Assembly: GCF_000723465.1 (NCBI RefSeq) | Contig: NZ_HF545617.1 | Coordinates: 124,001-188,000 of the forward strand | DNA length: 64,000 nt | Source: Ruminococcus bicirculans (ex Wegman et al. 2014) | GTDB lineage: Bacteria; Bacillota; Clostridia; Oscillospirales; Ruminococcaceae | Direction of reading: 5' to 3' | Shown here: positions 7,722 to 15,249 of the stretch, piece by piece | Position numbering within the stretch: position 1 is the first letter of the stretch | How the letters are laid out: each line of letters begins with the position of its first letter | Made by a program: the position numbers and the translations under genes | Notes under the pieces: model-generated | Seen by the model: only the letters and a program-made list of their open reading frames with translations | Told to the model about the DNA's origin: nothing | Databases searched by the model: none

Positions 7722-9158
7722 ATGAGCGAATACAAGATCTACTCATTGCATATGGGTAAGGCAAAATGTGCTGTTGATTTGGGCGATGGCTCTGAGCGTG
7801 GAGAGTATGTAAATCAGGATTACATTCTCAACAAAATGGGCAGACCACACAGAAGCATAAGCCTTATGTACTGCTACTATCCGCTGGATAAGGAGTTCCC
7901 TGGAAGAATTTCTGAGGTAATGAAAGACGAAGATGTTTCTTTTGCATGGGATTATCCATATGATGATTATTTCACATACAAGGGCGGTCTTGAGGGCAAC
8001 ACAGAGGGCGAGCCTTTTACCTTCATGAGAGATGTAAGACGTCATGGACAGGACGTTACACTCACACTCACAGTTGACCCACACGTTTCAGACGAACAGC
8101 TTATCGCTATCGCAAATGACCTTAGACCTTTCGGCAGACTTCTTCTTAGAATAAACCATGAAGCTACAGGCAACTGGTTCTCATTCAACAAGAGATGCAC
8201 TTATCAGGAAGTTGCTGATTTCTACTGCCGTTTCAATAAGATACTTAAGGAATATGCACCAAACGTTTCTACTATTCTTTGTATCGGTGGCATTGAAGAT
8301 CTTAACAAGAACGAGATCGAAAAGGAAGCAGAGTTTTCACAGGCTGTCAAGGAGACAGACATCTGGTCTGTTGACAAGTACATGGCTCTTCACTGGGGTT
8401 GGCCTTATGACGTTGCTGAAAGAGGCGGCACAAGCCACAGCAGAAGCAAGGTCAAGGACATATACAATATGACAAAGCGTTCTTTTGAGAGATTCAAGGA
8501 GATAAACGGAGGCGTTACAAAGCCAATGGTAATGAGCGAGTTCAACGCTGACGGTGATGTTACAGGTCCATACGATCAGGCAGCAATGGTAAAGGAATTC
8601 TGCGATATGCTCAAGGCTGACGGCGAGGACTGGTTCTCAGGATTTACTTTCTATCAGTTCAGAGACAGAGGACGTCTTGGTCTTGAGATTCAGGATCCTA
8701 ACTATGCTGACTGCGGTATCGAGCAGCCTGTTATGAAGACATACAAGGAAATAATCCACGATGATTTCTTCAAGCCTGCAATGACAAGAGGCGACGAGGT
8801 TACACTGCCATGCACGCTTCGTTGGGGCGGTTCTGAGGACGCTGAGGGTCTTGAGATCCCTCTCCACTTTGAAAAGAATCCACATTTCTGCGAGGTTACA
8901 TTTGATGATGATTCAAACATCATGATGGAGATAAACGGCAAGTGGTTCTATAAGTCACCTGAGGCAAAGACAATCGACCTTATGGCAGCTTTCTTTGAGA
9001 AGCCGCTGGAGGGTGAGGCTGATCTTACTCTCAGACTTTTTGCTCCTCCTGCAAGCGGTGAGAATGATCTGTCTATTGAGGACGGACTTATGAACAGCTA
9101 CACAGAGATCAAGAAGCTTCCTAATATCCGTATCAGATTTGAGCCAGTTGAGCTTTAA
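7722..9158 (+). CDS. Cytoplasmic GH26-like glycoside hydrolase (clan A TIM barrel)
   Basis: 478 residues with no signal peptide or membrane segment, so it should be cytoplasmic. The strand-loop RINHEATGNWFSF matches the acid/base region of GH26-type enzymes (HExxGxWF) with Glu147, and KPMVMSEFN provides a nucleophile candidate at Glu273; the spacing fits a clan A barrel. Residues after about 360 form a separate beta-rich domain. The likely substrate is an imported beta-mannan or related oligosaccharide, but this is inferred from fold motifs only. It stands alone between terminators. Overall identity to characterised GH26 enzymes may be low. Confidence 0.6.
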   Translation: MSEYKIYSLHMGKAKCAVDLGDGSERGEYVNQDYILNKMGRPHRSISLMYCYYPLDKEFPGRISEVMKDEDVSFAWDYPYDDYFTYKGGLEGNTEGEPFTFMRDVRRHGQDVTLTLTVDPHVSDEQLIAIANDLRPFGRLLLRINHEATGNWFSFNKRCTYQEVADFYCRFNKILKEYAPNVSTILCIGGIEDLNKNEIEKEAEFSQAVKETDIWSVDKYMALHWGWPYDVAERGGTSHSRSKVKDIYNMTKRSFERFKEINGGVTKPMVMSEFNADGDVTGPYDQAAMVKEFCDMLKADGEDWFSGFTFYQFRDRGRLGLEIQDPNYADCGIEQPVMKTYKEIIHDDFFKPAMTRGDEVTLPCTLRWGGSEDAEGLEIPLHFEKNPHFCEVTFDDDSNIMMEINGKWFYKSPEAKTIDLMAAFFEKPLEGEADLTLRLFAPPASGENDLSIEDGLMNSYTEIKKLPNIRIRFEPVEL

Positions 9159-9173
9159 TTTCAGACATAATTT

Positions 9174-9200
9174 AAGGGACGGTTTTTCCGTCCCTTTTTG
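9174..9200 (+). terminator. Terminator after the GH26-like gene
   Basis: AAGGGACGG and CCGTCCCTT form a 9-bp stem around TTTTT, followed by a T run. Confidence 0.88.
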
Positions 9201-9227
9201 TGTGATATTTCGGCTTATATAAACGAG

Positions 9228-9262
9228 TGTAGGTAAACGGGCGAACAGTGTTCGCCCCTACA
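9228..9262. repeat. Short palindromic intergenic repeat, copy 1
   Basis: TGTAGG ... CCTACA flank the core GGGCGAACA/TGTTCGCCC. Related but diverged modules starting TGTAGGGG or TGCAGGGG occur at 16917 and 41030. This looks like a REP- or MITE-like family. Confidence 0.55.
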
Positions 9263-9264
9263 AT

Positions 9265-9310
9265 AAAAAGCCGTTTACTGTACAAAAATTCGTACATTAA
9301 ACGGCTTTTT
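9265..9310. terminator. Bidirectional terminator between convergent genes
   Basis: AAAAAGCCGTTTA and TAAACGGCTTTTT style arms, with inner GTAC pairing, have A and T runs on both sides. It can serve the minus-strand FAD gene and back up the plus-strand gene. Confidence 0.8.
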
Positions 9311-9314
9311 TTGG

Positions 9315-10907
9315 TTATTTATCACACGGTGCTTGTCTTGACATTATCTGCATTGCGGCTTTTAGACCGTCAACGGCGGCGGACATTATGCCTCCTGCAT
9401 AGCCTGCACCCTCGCCGCAGGGATAGAGATTTTCCACTGAGAGAGATACCATATCTGCGTTTCGTGTTATGCGAACAGGGGAGCTTGTACGGGTTTCAGG
9501 TGCGGTGAGCATTGCACCTTTATCGCCGAAGCATTTCATTTTTCGTGAGAAATTCTGCAAGCCGCCCTCCAGCATATCAGTCACGAATTTAGGGAATACA
9601 TCACGAAGCTCTGTCGCCTTACAGCCAAGTGCATAAGTGGGTGAAACTGTGCCTGCTATTTCAGGCTTGCCATCAAGAAATCCGCCAACTGTCGTGCCTG
9701 CGCCTTTATATGAGCCTGTGAGAGTATAAGCTTTTTGCTCTATAGACCGTGCGAAAGCCACTCCGTCAAGCGGGCAGTGGCCAAAGTCGTCAGGGGTAAC
9801 GGCCACGACAACTGCGGCGTTTGCGTTTTCACCGTCACGGGCAAACTCGCTCATGCCATTTGTGACAGTGCCTCCGCTTTCGGAAGCTGACGGCACAACT
9901 GTACCGCCTGGACACATACAAAAAGTGTAAACACCTCTGCCGTTTTTATCACGCCATGAAAGCTGATATTCACCCTTTGGAAGCAGTGGATTGCCTGCAT
10001 GGTCACCGTATAAGCTTTCATCAACAGCCGCCTGCTTATGTTCTATTCTTGCGCCAACAGAGAACGGCTTAGGCTCTAGAAAGATGTTTTTGCACTGCAA
10101 AAGCTCAAAAGTATCCCTTGCGGAATGACCAATAGCAAGTATAACGGCAGACACTTTTTCGTTCTTGTCACCTGCTGATATAGTATGCACTTTGCCGTTA
10201 GCAACAGCCAGATCAGTGAGGGCAGTGTCAAATCTTACCTCGCCCCCAAGCTCTATTATCCTTTTTCGGATAGCCGTGACGATATTTCGCAGATTGTCAG
10301 TGCCGATATGCGGCTTAGCTTTTGTGAGGATCTCTTTCGGCGCACCGAAATCCACGAAGCGTTCAAGAACATATCTGCAAAGAGGGTCTTTTATTCGTGT
10401 GGTGAGCTTGCCGTCAGAAAATGTGCCTGCACCGCCTTCACCGAATTGCACGTTGCAATTGGTGTCAAGCTCGCCTGTGAGCCAGAATTTCTGTACCGAT
10501 GCAGTACGTTTTTCCATTGAGCTGCCACGCTCTAAAATAATCGGTCTATATCCCTGCTCGGCAAGGGCAAGCCCTGCGAACATTCCTGCTGGTCCAAAAC
10601 CTGCAATGACAACTTTGCCCTCTGCTTTTTTTGTGGATATGACAGGCTTGTAAACACTGCGCTCAACATAGGTCAGGGAAGTGTTCTTCTCACAAAGCTT
10701 CTTTTCAAGGTCGGCACTGTCAAGTGTCACGAAAACTGAGTGGACAAAGTGAATGTCGTTGCGCTTTCGTGCATCAAGAGAGCTTTTGTGTATCTCGCAG
10801 TCTATGGCGTGCTTTGAGGCACTGCCTAGCTTTTTCAAAGTGGTGGAGATAACTTCCTGCTCTGTTGCGTTAAGGGGGGAACTTATTTGATTTACTATTA
10901 TTGGCAT
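9315..10907 (-). CDS. FAD-dependent oxidoreductase-like protein (COG2509 family)
   Basis: 530 residues, cytoplasmic. An N-terminal region of about 90 residues precedes a Rossmann FAD-binding fold with KVVIAGFGPAGMFAGLALAEQGYRPIILERG near residue 100. Family landmarks follow: NVQFGEGGAGTFSDGKLTTR, VILAIGHSARDTFELL, and a C-terminal YPCGEGAGYAGGIMSAAVDGLKAA that closes the FAD site. The physiological substrate of this widespread family is unknown. SD AGGAGG precedes ATG. A terminator-like hairpin separates it from cdaR upstream, so it is probably expressed partly by read-through or from its own promoter. Confidence 0.8.
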   Translation of the reverse strand: MPIIVNQISSPLNATEQEVISTTLKKLGSASKHAIDCEIHKSSLDARKRNDIHFVHSVFVTLDSADLEKKLCEKNTSLTYVERSVYKPVISTKKAEGKVVIAGFGPAGMFAGLALAEQGYRPIILERGSSMEKRTASVQKFWLTGELDTNCNVQFGEGGAGTFSDGKLTTRIKDPLCRYVLERFVDFGAPKEILTKAKPHIGTDNLRNIVTAIRKRIIELGGEVRFDTALTDLAVANGKVHTISAGDKNEKVSAVILAIGHSARDTFELLQCKNIFLEPKPFSVGARIEHKQAAVDESLYGDHAGNPLLPKGEYQLSWRDKNGRGVYTFCMCPGGTVVPSASESGGTVTNGMSEFARDGENANAAVVVAVTPDDFGHCPLDGVAFARSIEQKAYTLTGSYKGAGTTVGGFLDGKPEIAGTVSPTYALGCKATELRDVFPKFVTDMLEGGLQNFSRKMKCFGDKGAMLTAPETRTSSPVRITRNADMVSLSVENLYPCGEGAGYAGGIMSAAVDGLKAAMQIMSRQAPCDK

Positions 10908-10928
10908 ATATCCTCCTGCGTTTTTACC

Positions 10929-10958
10929 GAAAAATCGGGACGAATAGATCGTCCCGAT
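10929..10958 (-). terminator. Terminator after cdaR
   Basis: ATCGGGACGA pairs with TCGTCCCGAT; read on the minus strand it is followed by TTTTTCGG. Confidence 0.75.
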
Positions 10959-10967
10959 AAAATTCTA

Positions 10968-12239
10968 TTAGTCTGAAACAACTATCTGTATCTCGTTTTT
11001 GCCGAAACCCCAAACGTTGTTATAGGTCGGTGAATAGATTATAGCCTCTCGAGCATAAGAACCAGAGTCAATTATGTCGCTTAGATTGACCTCAGCGTAT
11101 AAGTCGCTGTCTTTAAGATTGTTTATCACATCTTCAGGACCGTAGACCTTGACGTTTGTGAGCTTTTTTGTTTCTATCTCAGTGGACTTGCCTGACGGCT
11201 TGCCCGTTGCGATGATATGGTCTGATGTTATGGTGAACTCCTTCGAGGTGTATCCCTCTGAGTCAAAGGATACACGAACGTTTTCATCGCCATTCATATT
11301 GATCTCACCTGAGTTGAGAGGGATCTTGAAGCTGAACACCTTTGCAAGGTTTATCTCTGAAAGTTTTATGGAGCCGATAGTGAGCGTTTCTGTATCTGAG
11401 TCGTCAAGATTTGGCGATACCACAGAAATCTCTTCCTCGGAAAGCTTCAGTGGCAGTGAGCTGACATCAAAATTATCCGTACAATTAGAGATATCTACCT
11501 TTAGCTTTGCTGTCTTTTTCTTGTAGATAACAAAATTCACATCGACAGACTTTGTATCCTTGACTTCTATTTTAGATGGATCAACAACGTTGTCGTCATC
11601 GTCATAGAATACTATATCCTGTGTGTTGATAGTCGTGTCTTCGGATATTTTCTTTGATTTTGAGATCTGTGCCACTGCTTTGCTTATGTTGTCAAGGTCA
11701 TTTTTCGGACCTTCAACTGTTATCTCGCTTGGCGATGTGGTAGTTTCTTTAAGGATATAGCCCTCCTCAGCGCTTATGAGCGGGGCTTCTGCGGTGAGTG
11801 GGATAGTCTTTGTGGTAAGTCTGTCAAACTCCACAGAAACAGTGTCAGGGTTGACAGAAACTACAGTTACCTTGTCGGTGGAATGTGATGACTTGACATC
11901 GATGTCAAGGTCGTAGGTACCCTCTTTTGTTACGTCATCAAGATTGACAGTTGCCACAAGATCTGCGGCAGTATAGCTGCCTATCTCATAGTTCATGCCC
12001 TTTATCTCAACGTCTACGGAGATGTCCTTATAGTTGAGTGCGGAAAGTCCTTTTTCTTTTGCCTGCGTTCCGTCAAGTGAGAACACAACAGGAACGTTTG
12101 TTATAGTCTTATTTATTGTAGGATACTGAGTGATAGAAAGGGCGAACCATATTATTACAGCAATGATTATGGAAAGTATTCTCAGACCAAAGTCTGCACC
12201 ATGGCGATTTTCTTTTTTAGCCTTTTTTACTTTTTCCAT
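10968..12239 (-). CDS. cdaR: YbbR-domain regulator of diadenylate cyclase (CdaR)
   Basis: 423 residues. One N-terminal transmembrane segment (about 16-36, LRILSIIIAVIIWFALSI) is followed by tandem extracytoplasmic YbbR domains, seen as repeated pattern blocks such as PLTAEAPLISAEEGYILKETTTSPSEITVEGPKNDLDNI and ATGKPSGKSTEIETKKLTNVKVYGPEDVINNL. CdaR binds and controls CdaA in Firmicutes. The gene overlaps the end of cdaA by 13 bases, which implies translational coupling. SD GGAAGGG is located before ATG. Confidence 0.9.
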   Translation of the reverse strand: MEKVKKAKKENRHGADFGLRILSIIIAVIIWFALSITQYPTINKTITNVPVVFSLDGTQAKEKGLSALNYKDISVDVEIKGMNYEIGSYTAADLVATVNLDDVTKEGTYDLDIDVKSSHSTDKVTVVSVNPDTVSVEFDRLTTKTIPLTAEAPLISAEEGYILKETTTSPSEITVEGPKNDLDNISKAVAQISKSKKISEDTTINTQDIVFYDDDDNVVDPSKIEVKDTKSVDVNFVIYKKKTAKLKVDISNCTDNFDVSSLPLKLSEEEISVVSPNLDDSDTETLTIGSIKLSEINLAKVFSFKIPLNSGEINMNGDENVRVSFDSEGYTSKEFTITSDHIIATGKPSGKSTEIETKKLTNVKVYGPEDVINNLKDSDLYAEVNLSDIIDSGSYAREAIIYSPTYNNVWGFGKNEIQIVVSD

Positions 12240-13108
12240 TTTGAAATCACCCTTCCTGCAAAAGAATTTTCTCTAATGGAATTAGCGTCCTTTTCAGGCA
12301 AAAGACGATTGTCCAGAAGTCTTTTCAGAGAGTCCTTTGAATATCCTCTGGTAAGCTCTCCGTTTTCGGCAACTGAGATGTTGCCTGTTTCCTCAGATAC
12401 CACGACGACTATTGCGTCAGAGTTTTCGCTCATTCCGATAGCTGCACGGTGTCTTGAACCGAGTTGTTTGTTTATAAGTTCGTCTTTCTGCGGTCTTGGC
12501 AAGAAACAGCCTGCCGCAAGTATTATTCCGTCTCTGATTATTACAGCACCATCATGGAGCGGTGTATTCGGGAAGAATATGTTTCCGAATATCGCTGTTG
12601 ACGGTATGCAGTTGAGTATCGTTCCTGTAGCTATCTGTTCCCCAAGCTTTGTCTTTCTCTCACAGATTATAAGCGCACCTGTTTTGGTGGAAGAAAGACT
12701 TGCGGCAGAATCACATATAGCGTCAATAGCTTTTTTCCAATGTTCGGTGTTGTCGTCAGAGTCACTTGAGCTAAAGAAATTAAAGCCACCTAGACTTGTT
12801 CGTCCAACCTTTTCAAGAACACGTCTGAGTTCAGGCTGAAACATTATGATAAGAGCAAGGAAGCCCCACTGGAAGCAGATCCTCAGCAAAAATCTAATAG
12901 TTTGCAAATTAAAGAATACTGCAAGCAGGTAGCAACCTATAAGTATAAGGATACCTTTTGTGAGCTGCTGCGCCCTTGTTTCGCGAATAAGCTTTATGCC
13001 GTGGAATATCAGAAAGGAGAGGATAGCAATATCGACAATGTCATTAAGACCTATTGATGTAAAAACGCCCCAAATAGCGTTTATAACATAAGCGATACTG
13101 TCAAGCAT
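12227..13108 (-). CDS. cdaA: Membrane diadenylate cyclase CdaA (DisA_N/DAC domain)
   Basis: 293 residues. It condenses two ATP to cyclic di-AMP, the signal for potassium, osmotic and cell-wall homeostasis. Three N-terminal membrane helices span about residues 10-80, then the DAC domain carries both diagnostic motifs, LHDGAVIIRD (DGA) and SRHRAAIGMSE (RHR). Length is slightly above the usual 270-280. It heads the cdaA-cdaR operon from the promoter at 13187-13215. An IS element lies just upstream of that promoter. Confidence 0.95.
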   Translation of the reverse strand: MLDSIAYVINAIWGVFTSIGLNDIVDIAILSFLIFHGIKLIRETRAQQLTKGILILIGCYLLAVFFNLQTIRFLLRICFQWGFLALIIMFQPELRRVLEKVGRTSLGGFNFFSSSDSDDNTEHWKKAIDAICDSAASLSSTKTGALIICERKTKLGEQIATGTILNCIPSTAIFGNIFFPNTPLHDGAVIIRDGIILAAGCFLPRPQKDELINKQLGSRHRAAIGMSENSDAIVVVVSEETGNISVAENGELTRGYSKDSLKRLLDNRLLPEKDANSIRENSFAGRVISKWKK

Positions 13109-13186
13109 AGTTCACACCCTTTCGATAATTTCTGTAAATGTAATGAAAAAAACAAAACAAATACAGATGATTTTATATACATTAAT

Positions 13187-13215
13187 AGTATATCATATTT
13201 TTTCGCAAAGTACAA
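13187..13215 (-). promoter_or_regulatory. cdaA promoter
   Basis: Read on the minus strand: TTGTAC, 17-base spacer, TATACT, with a 5' leader of about 70 bases. The -35 ends five bases from the IS-flanking repeat that begins at 13220. Confidence 0.65.
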
Positions 13216-13219
13216 GGGT

Positions 13220-13245
13220 TGAACAAGATTTTTTTTAATAAAAAG
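13220..13245. repeat. 26-bp direct repeat, left flank of the IS element
   Basis: Identical over 26 bases to 14306-14331 (starts TGAACAAGA, has T8, ends AATAAAAAG). It directly abuts the left terminal repeat of the IS, as a target-site duplication would. Confidence 0.8.
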
Positions 13246-13362
13246 TGTAGTGCTACAATAGATATTGGACAAAATTAAGAAAAAAGAAAAGAGAGATAGA
13301 CAAAAATCTGATAAAATAAAGTTACCACACCAAATTCAAATCAGAAAGGAAGCCTATCTCTC

Positions 13363-14295
13363 ATGAATAGTATAACACAAGATATGAAGTTTCGTCAATC
13401 CTTAATGAATTACGCAAAGAAATATGGAGTGAGCCGAGCGAGCAGAAAATACAATAAATCACGTTCATATATATATTTCTGGCTGAAACGCTGGGACGGA
13501 AGTGTGGAGTCCCTCGCAGTTAAATCACGCCGACCGCATCATCATCCCAACGAGCATACCAAGGAAGAAATAGATCTTATCAAAAGGTATCACAAACGAA
13601 ACCCAACGCTTGAGCTTCCCGAACTATGGCATCGTCTCAGAAAACAAGGGTATACACGCTGTCTTGAAAGTCTTTACAGGGTTATGAAAAAACTAGGAAT
13701 GCTTCCGAAAAAGCCGAAGAAAGCGACGTATAAACCAAAGCCATACGAGCAGATGACATACCCCGGAGAGCGTATTCAGGTGGACGTAAAGGTAGTTCCG
13801 AGAAAGTGTATAGCTGACCCAGAGATGAAGCTGTACCAATACACGGCGATCGATGAGTATACCAGGATAAGATTTTTATACGGATATGAGGAGCAAAGCA
13901 CCTATTCTTCAGCAGACTTTGTAAAAAGGCTGGTGAAATGGTACAAACGCAGAGGAATAACGGTGAAATGTATTCAGACCGACAATGGATTTGAATTTAC
14001 TAACCGCTTTTCGCCAAGCAAAAGAGACAAGAAAACGCTGTTTGAGAATACGCTCTCACAACTTGGCATTGAACACAAACTCATTCGTCCATATACGCCC
14101 AGGCACAATGGCAAAGTAGAGCGCAGTCACCGAGAAGATCACAACAAATTCTATTCGTGCCATAGGTTTTATTCCTGCGACGACTTAAACGTGCAGCTAG
14201 CTGCACGTTTAAGTCGAACAAACAACCGTCCTATGCGTCCCCTCAAATGGTTTTCGCCTATCGAATTTCTTAATAATAGTGTCCAATATGATTGA
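13363..14295 (+). CDS. IS481-family DDE transposase
   Basis: 310 residues. An N-terminal helix-turn-helix region (RQSLMNYAKKYGVSRASRKYNKSRSYIYFWLKRW, about 11-45) precedes an rve-type integrase core: the first Asp in IQVDVKVV, the second in CIQTDNGFEF, and the catalytic Glu in HNGKVERSHRED. Transposition of the surrounding element is its role. SD AAAGGAAG lies 11 bases before ATG. The C-terminal segment CDDLNVQLAARLSRTNNRP is encoded across a perfect 36-bp palindrome, so its residues differ from those I would expect for the family there. Confidence 0.92.
   Translation: MNSITQDMKFRQSLMNYAKKYGVSRASRKYNKSRSYIYFWLKRWDGSVESLAVKSRRPHHHPNEHTKEEIDLIKRYHKRNPTLELPELWHRLRKQGYTRCLESLYRVMKKLGMLPKKPKKATYKPKPYEQMTYPGERIQVDVKVVPRKCIADPEMKLYQYTAIDEYTRIRFLYGYEEQSTYSSADFVKRLVKWYKRRGITVKCIQTDNGFEFTNRFSPSKRDKKTLFENTLSQLGIEHKLIRPYTPRHNGKVERSHREDHNKFYSCHRFYSCDDLNVQLAARLSRTNNRPMRPLKWFSPIEFLNNSVQYD
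14181..14216. repeat. Perfect 36-bp palindrome inside the transposase gene
   Basis: The 18-base arm CGACTTAAACGTGCAGCT is followed with no spacer by its exact reverse complement. It lies in coding sequence and keeps the reading frame open. Confidence 0.9.
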
Positions 14296-14305
14296 CAAAC
14301 CTACA

Positions 14306-14331
14306 TGAACAAGATTTTTTTTAATAAAAAG
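14306..14331. repeat. 26-bp direct repeat, right flank of the IS element
   Basis: Exact copy of 13220-13245, directly next to the CTACA end of the element. Its last bases lead into the yitT terminator. Confidence 0.8.
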
Positions 14332-14353
14332 CGGACCTTTTTTCAGTCCGCTT
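14325..14353 (-). terminator. Terminator after the yitT-like gene
   Basis: AAGCGGAC and GTCCGCTT pair across CTTTTTTCA; on the minus strand TTTTTATT follows. Confidence 0.8.
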
Positions 14354-14358
14354 CTATA

Positions 14359-15219
14359 TCAGCTCTCTTTTGGCAGATAAAATCTTCCTGAGAGTTTTTG
14401 TGTTTTTACTTCGTTTATGAAGGCTTTCGGATCGGCTTCTTTTACAGCGTGTATGATCTTTTTGGTCTGTGCCGCTGATACTACTGAATAGACGATCTGT
14501 CTTTCGCAGTGTTCATAAGACCCCTCGCCGTCAAGTATGGTCGCGCCATGCTGGCTCACTGCATAAATAGCGTCTGCTATCTCTTTGGGCTTGTTTGTTA
14601 CGATAAGCAAGGTGCTTTGCTGGAATTTTTTGTAGAGCATATGCAAAACAGTTGTTGAAGCATATTGAAAGATGATAGAATACAGTGCTTTGTCCCAGCC
14701 GAACATAAAGCCTGCAACGCACAATATGACCGCATTGAAGCCAAGTATAACATTGAATGTGTCCATATTGCTTTTCTCTGAAAGATAAATGGATATAAAG
14801 TCCGTTCCACCTGATGTTGCACCACGATTAAGGCAGAGGCTAATGGCAACGCCGTTTATCATTCCTCCGAAGATGCTTATGAGAAGCACGTCCTGGGTGA
14901 TTATGTGATTGGGGATAAGGTCGGTGAAAAAGCTGTTGAGCAGTATCATCACGCAGGAAAAAGCCGTGAACTTTTTGCCGATAAATCTGAAACCGATATA
15001 CACGGGGATTATGTTCAGAGTTATGTTTATGATGCTGAACGGAAGCATTATGCCTGCAAGCTGTTTCACTGCACGCTGTATGAGTATGGACATTCCTGTC
15101 ATTCCGCCTGGGTAAAGACCGCCTGTGTTTACAAAGGTCTTTGTGTTTAGCGCCATCAGAAAGGCGGCGACAGTCACGGCGATAATTGTGAAAATGTCTT
15201 TTCTGATATCTTTTTTCAT
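14359..15219 (-). CDS. YitT family membrane protein (DUF161/DUF2179)
   Basis: 286 residues from the ATG at 15219, chosen because AAGGAG lies 10 bases before it; the frame itself opens at 15249. Five or six hydrophobic segments occupy residues 10-205. The C-terminal soluble domain (about 205-286; VTNKPKEIADAIYAVSQHGATILDGEGSYEHCERQIVYSVVSAAQTKKIIHAVKEADPKAFI) is a DUF2179 domain of ferredoxin-like fold. NTGGLYPGGMTGMSILIQ and RGATSGGTDFISIYLSEKSN are typical of YitT. Substrate unknown. It follows the DUF2130 gene closely, probably in one operon. Confidence 0.85.
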   Translation of the reverse strand: MKKDIRKDIFTIIAVTVAAFLMALNTKTFVNTGGLYPGGMTGMSILIQRAVKQLAGIMLPFSIINITLNIIPVYIGFRFIGKKFTAFSCVMILLNSFFTDLIPNHIITQDVLLISIFGGMINGVAISLCLNRGATSGGTDFISIYLSEKSNMDTFNVILGFNAVILCVAGFMFGWDKALYSIIFQYASTTVLHMLYKKFQQSTLLIVTNKPKEIADAIYAVSQHGATILDGEGSYEHCERQIVYSVVSAAQTKKIIHAVKEADPKAFINEVKTQKLSGRFYLPKES

Positions 15220-15249
15220 GGCTTTGCCACTCCTTTCATATGTCAGCAA

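Larger units (their letters stand above)
13246..14305 (+). mobile_element. IS481-type insertion sequence, 1060 bp
   Basis: The ends are TGTAG ... CTACA. Imperfect terminal inverted repeats of about 32 bp share TGTAG and, further in, ATATTGGACA (left 13262-13271; reverse complement at the right end). The element holds one transposase gene and is flanked by identical 26-bp direct repeats. It sits between convergent/divergent neighbours without breaking a gene. The perfect flanks and intact transposase suggest recent insertion. Confidence 0.85.

Noticed and set aside
13220-14331. A larger composite transposon or prophage around the IS
   Set aside because: Flanking genes are ordinary chromosomal genes; no second IS copy, integrase or phage genes are present.
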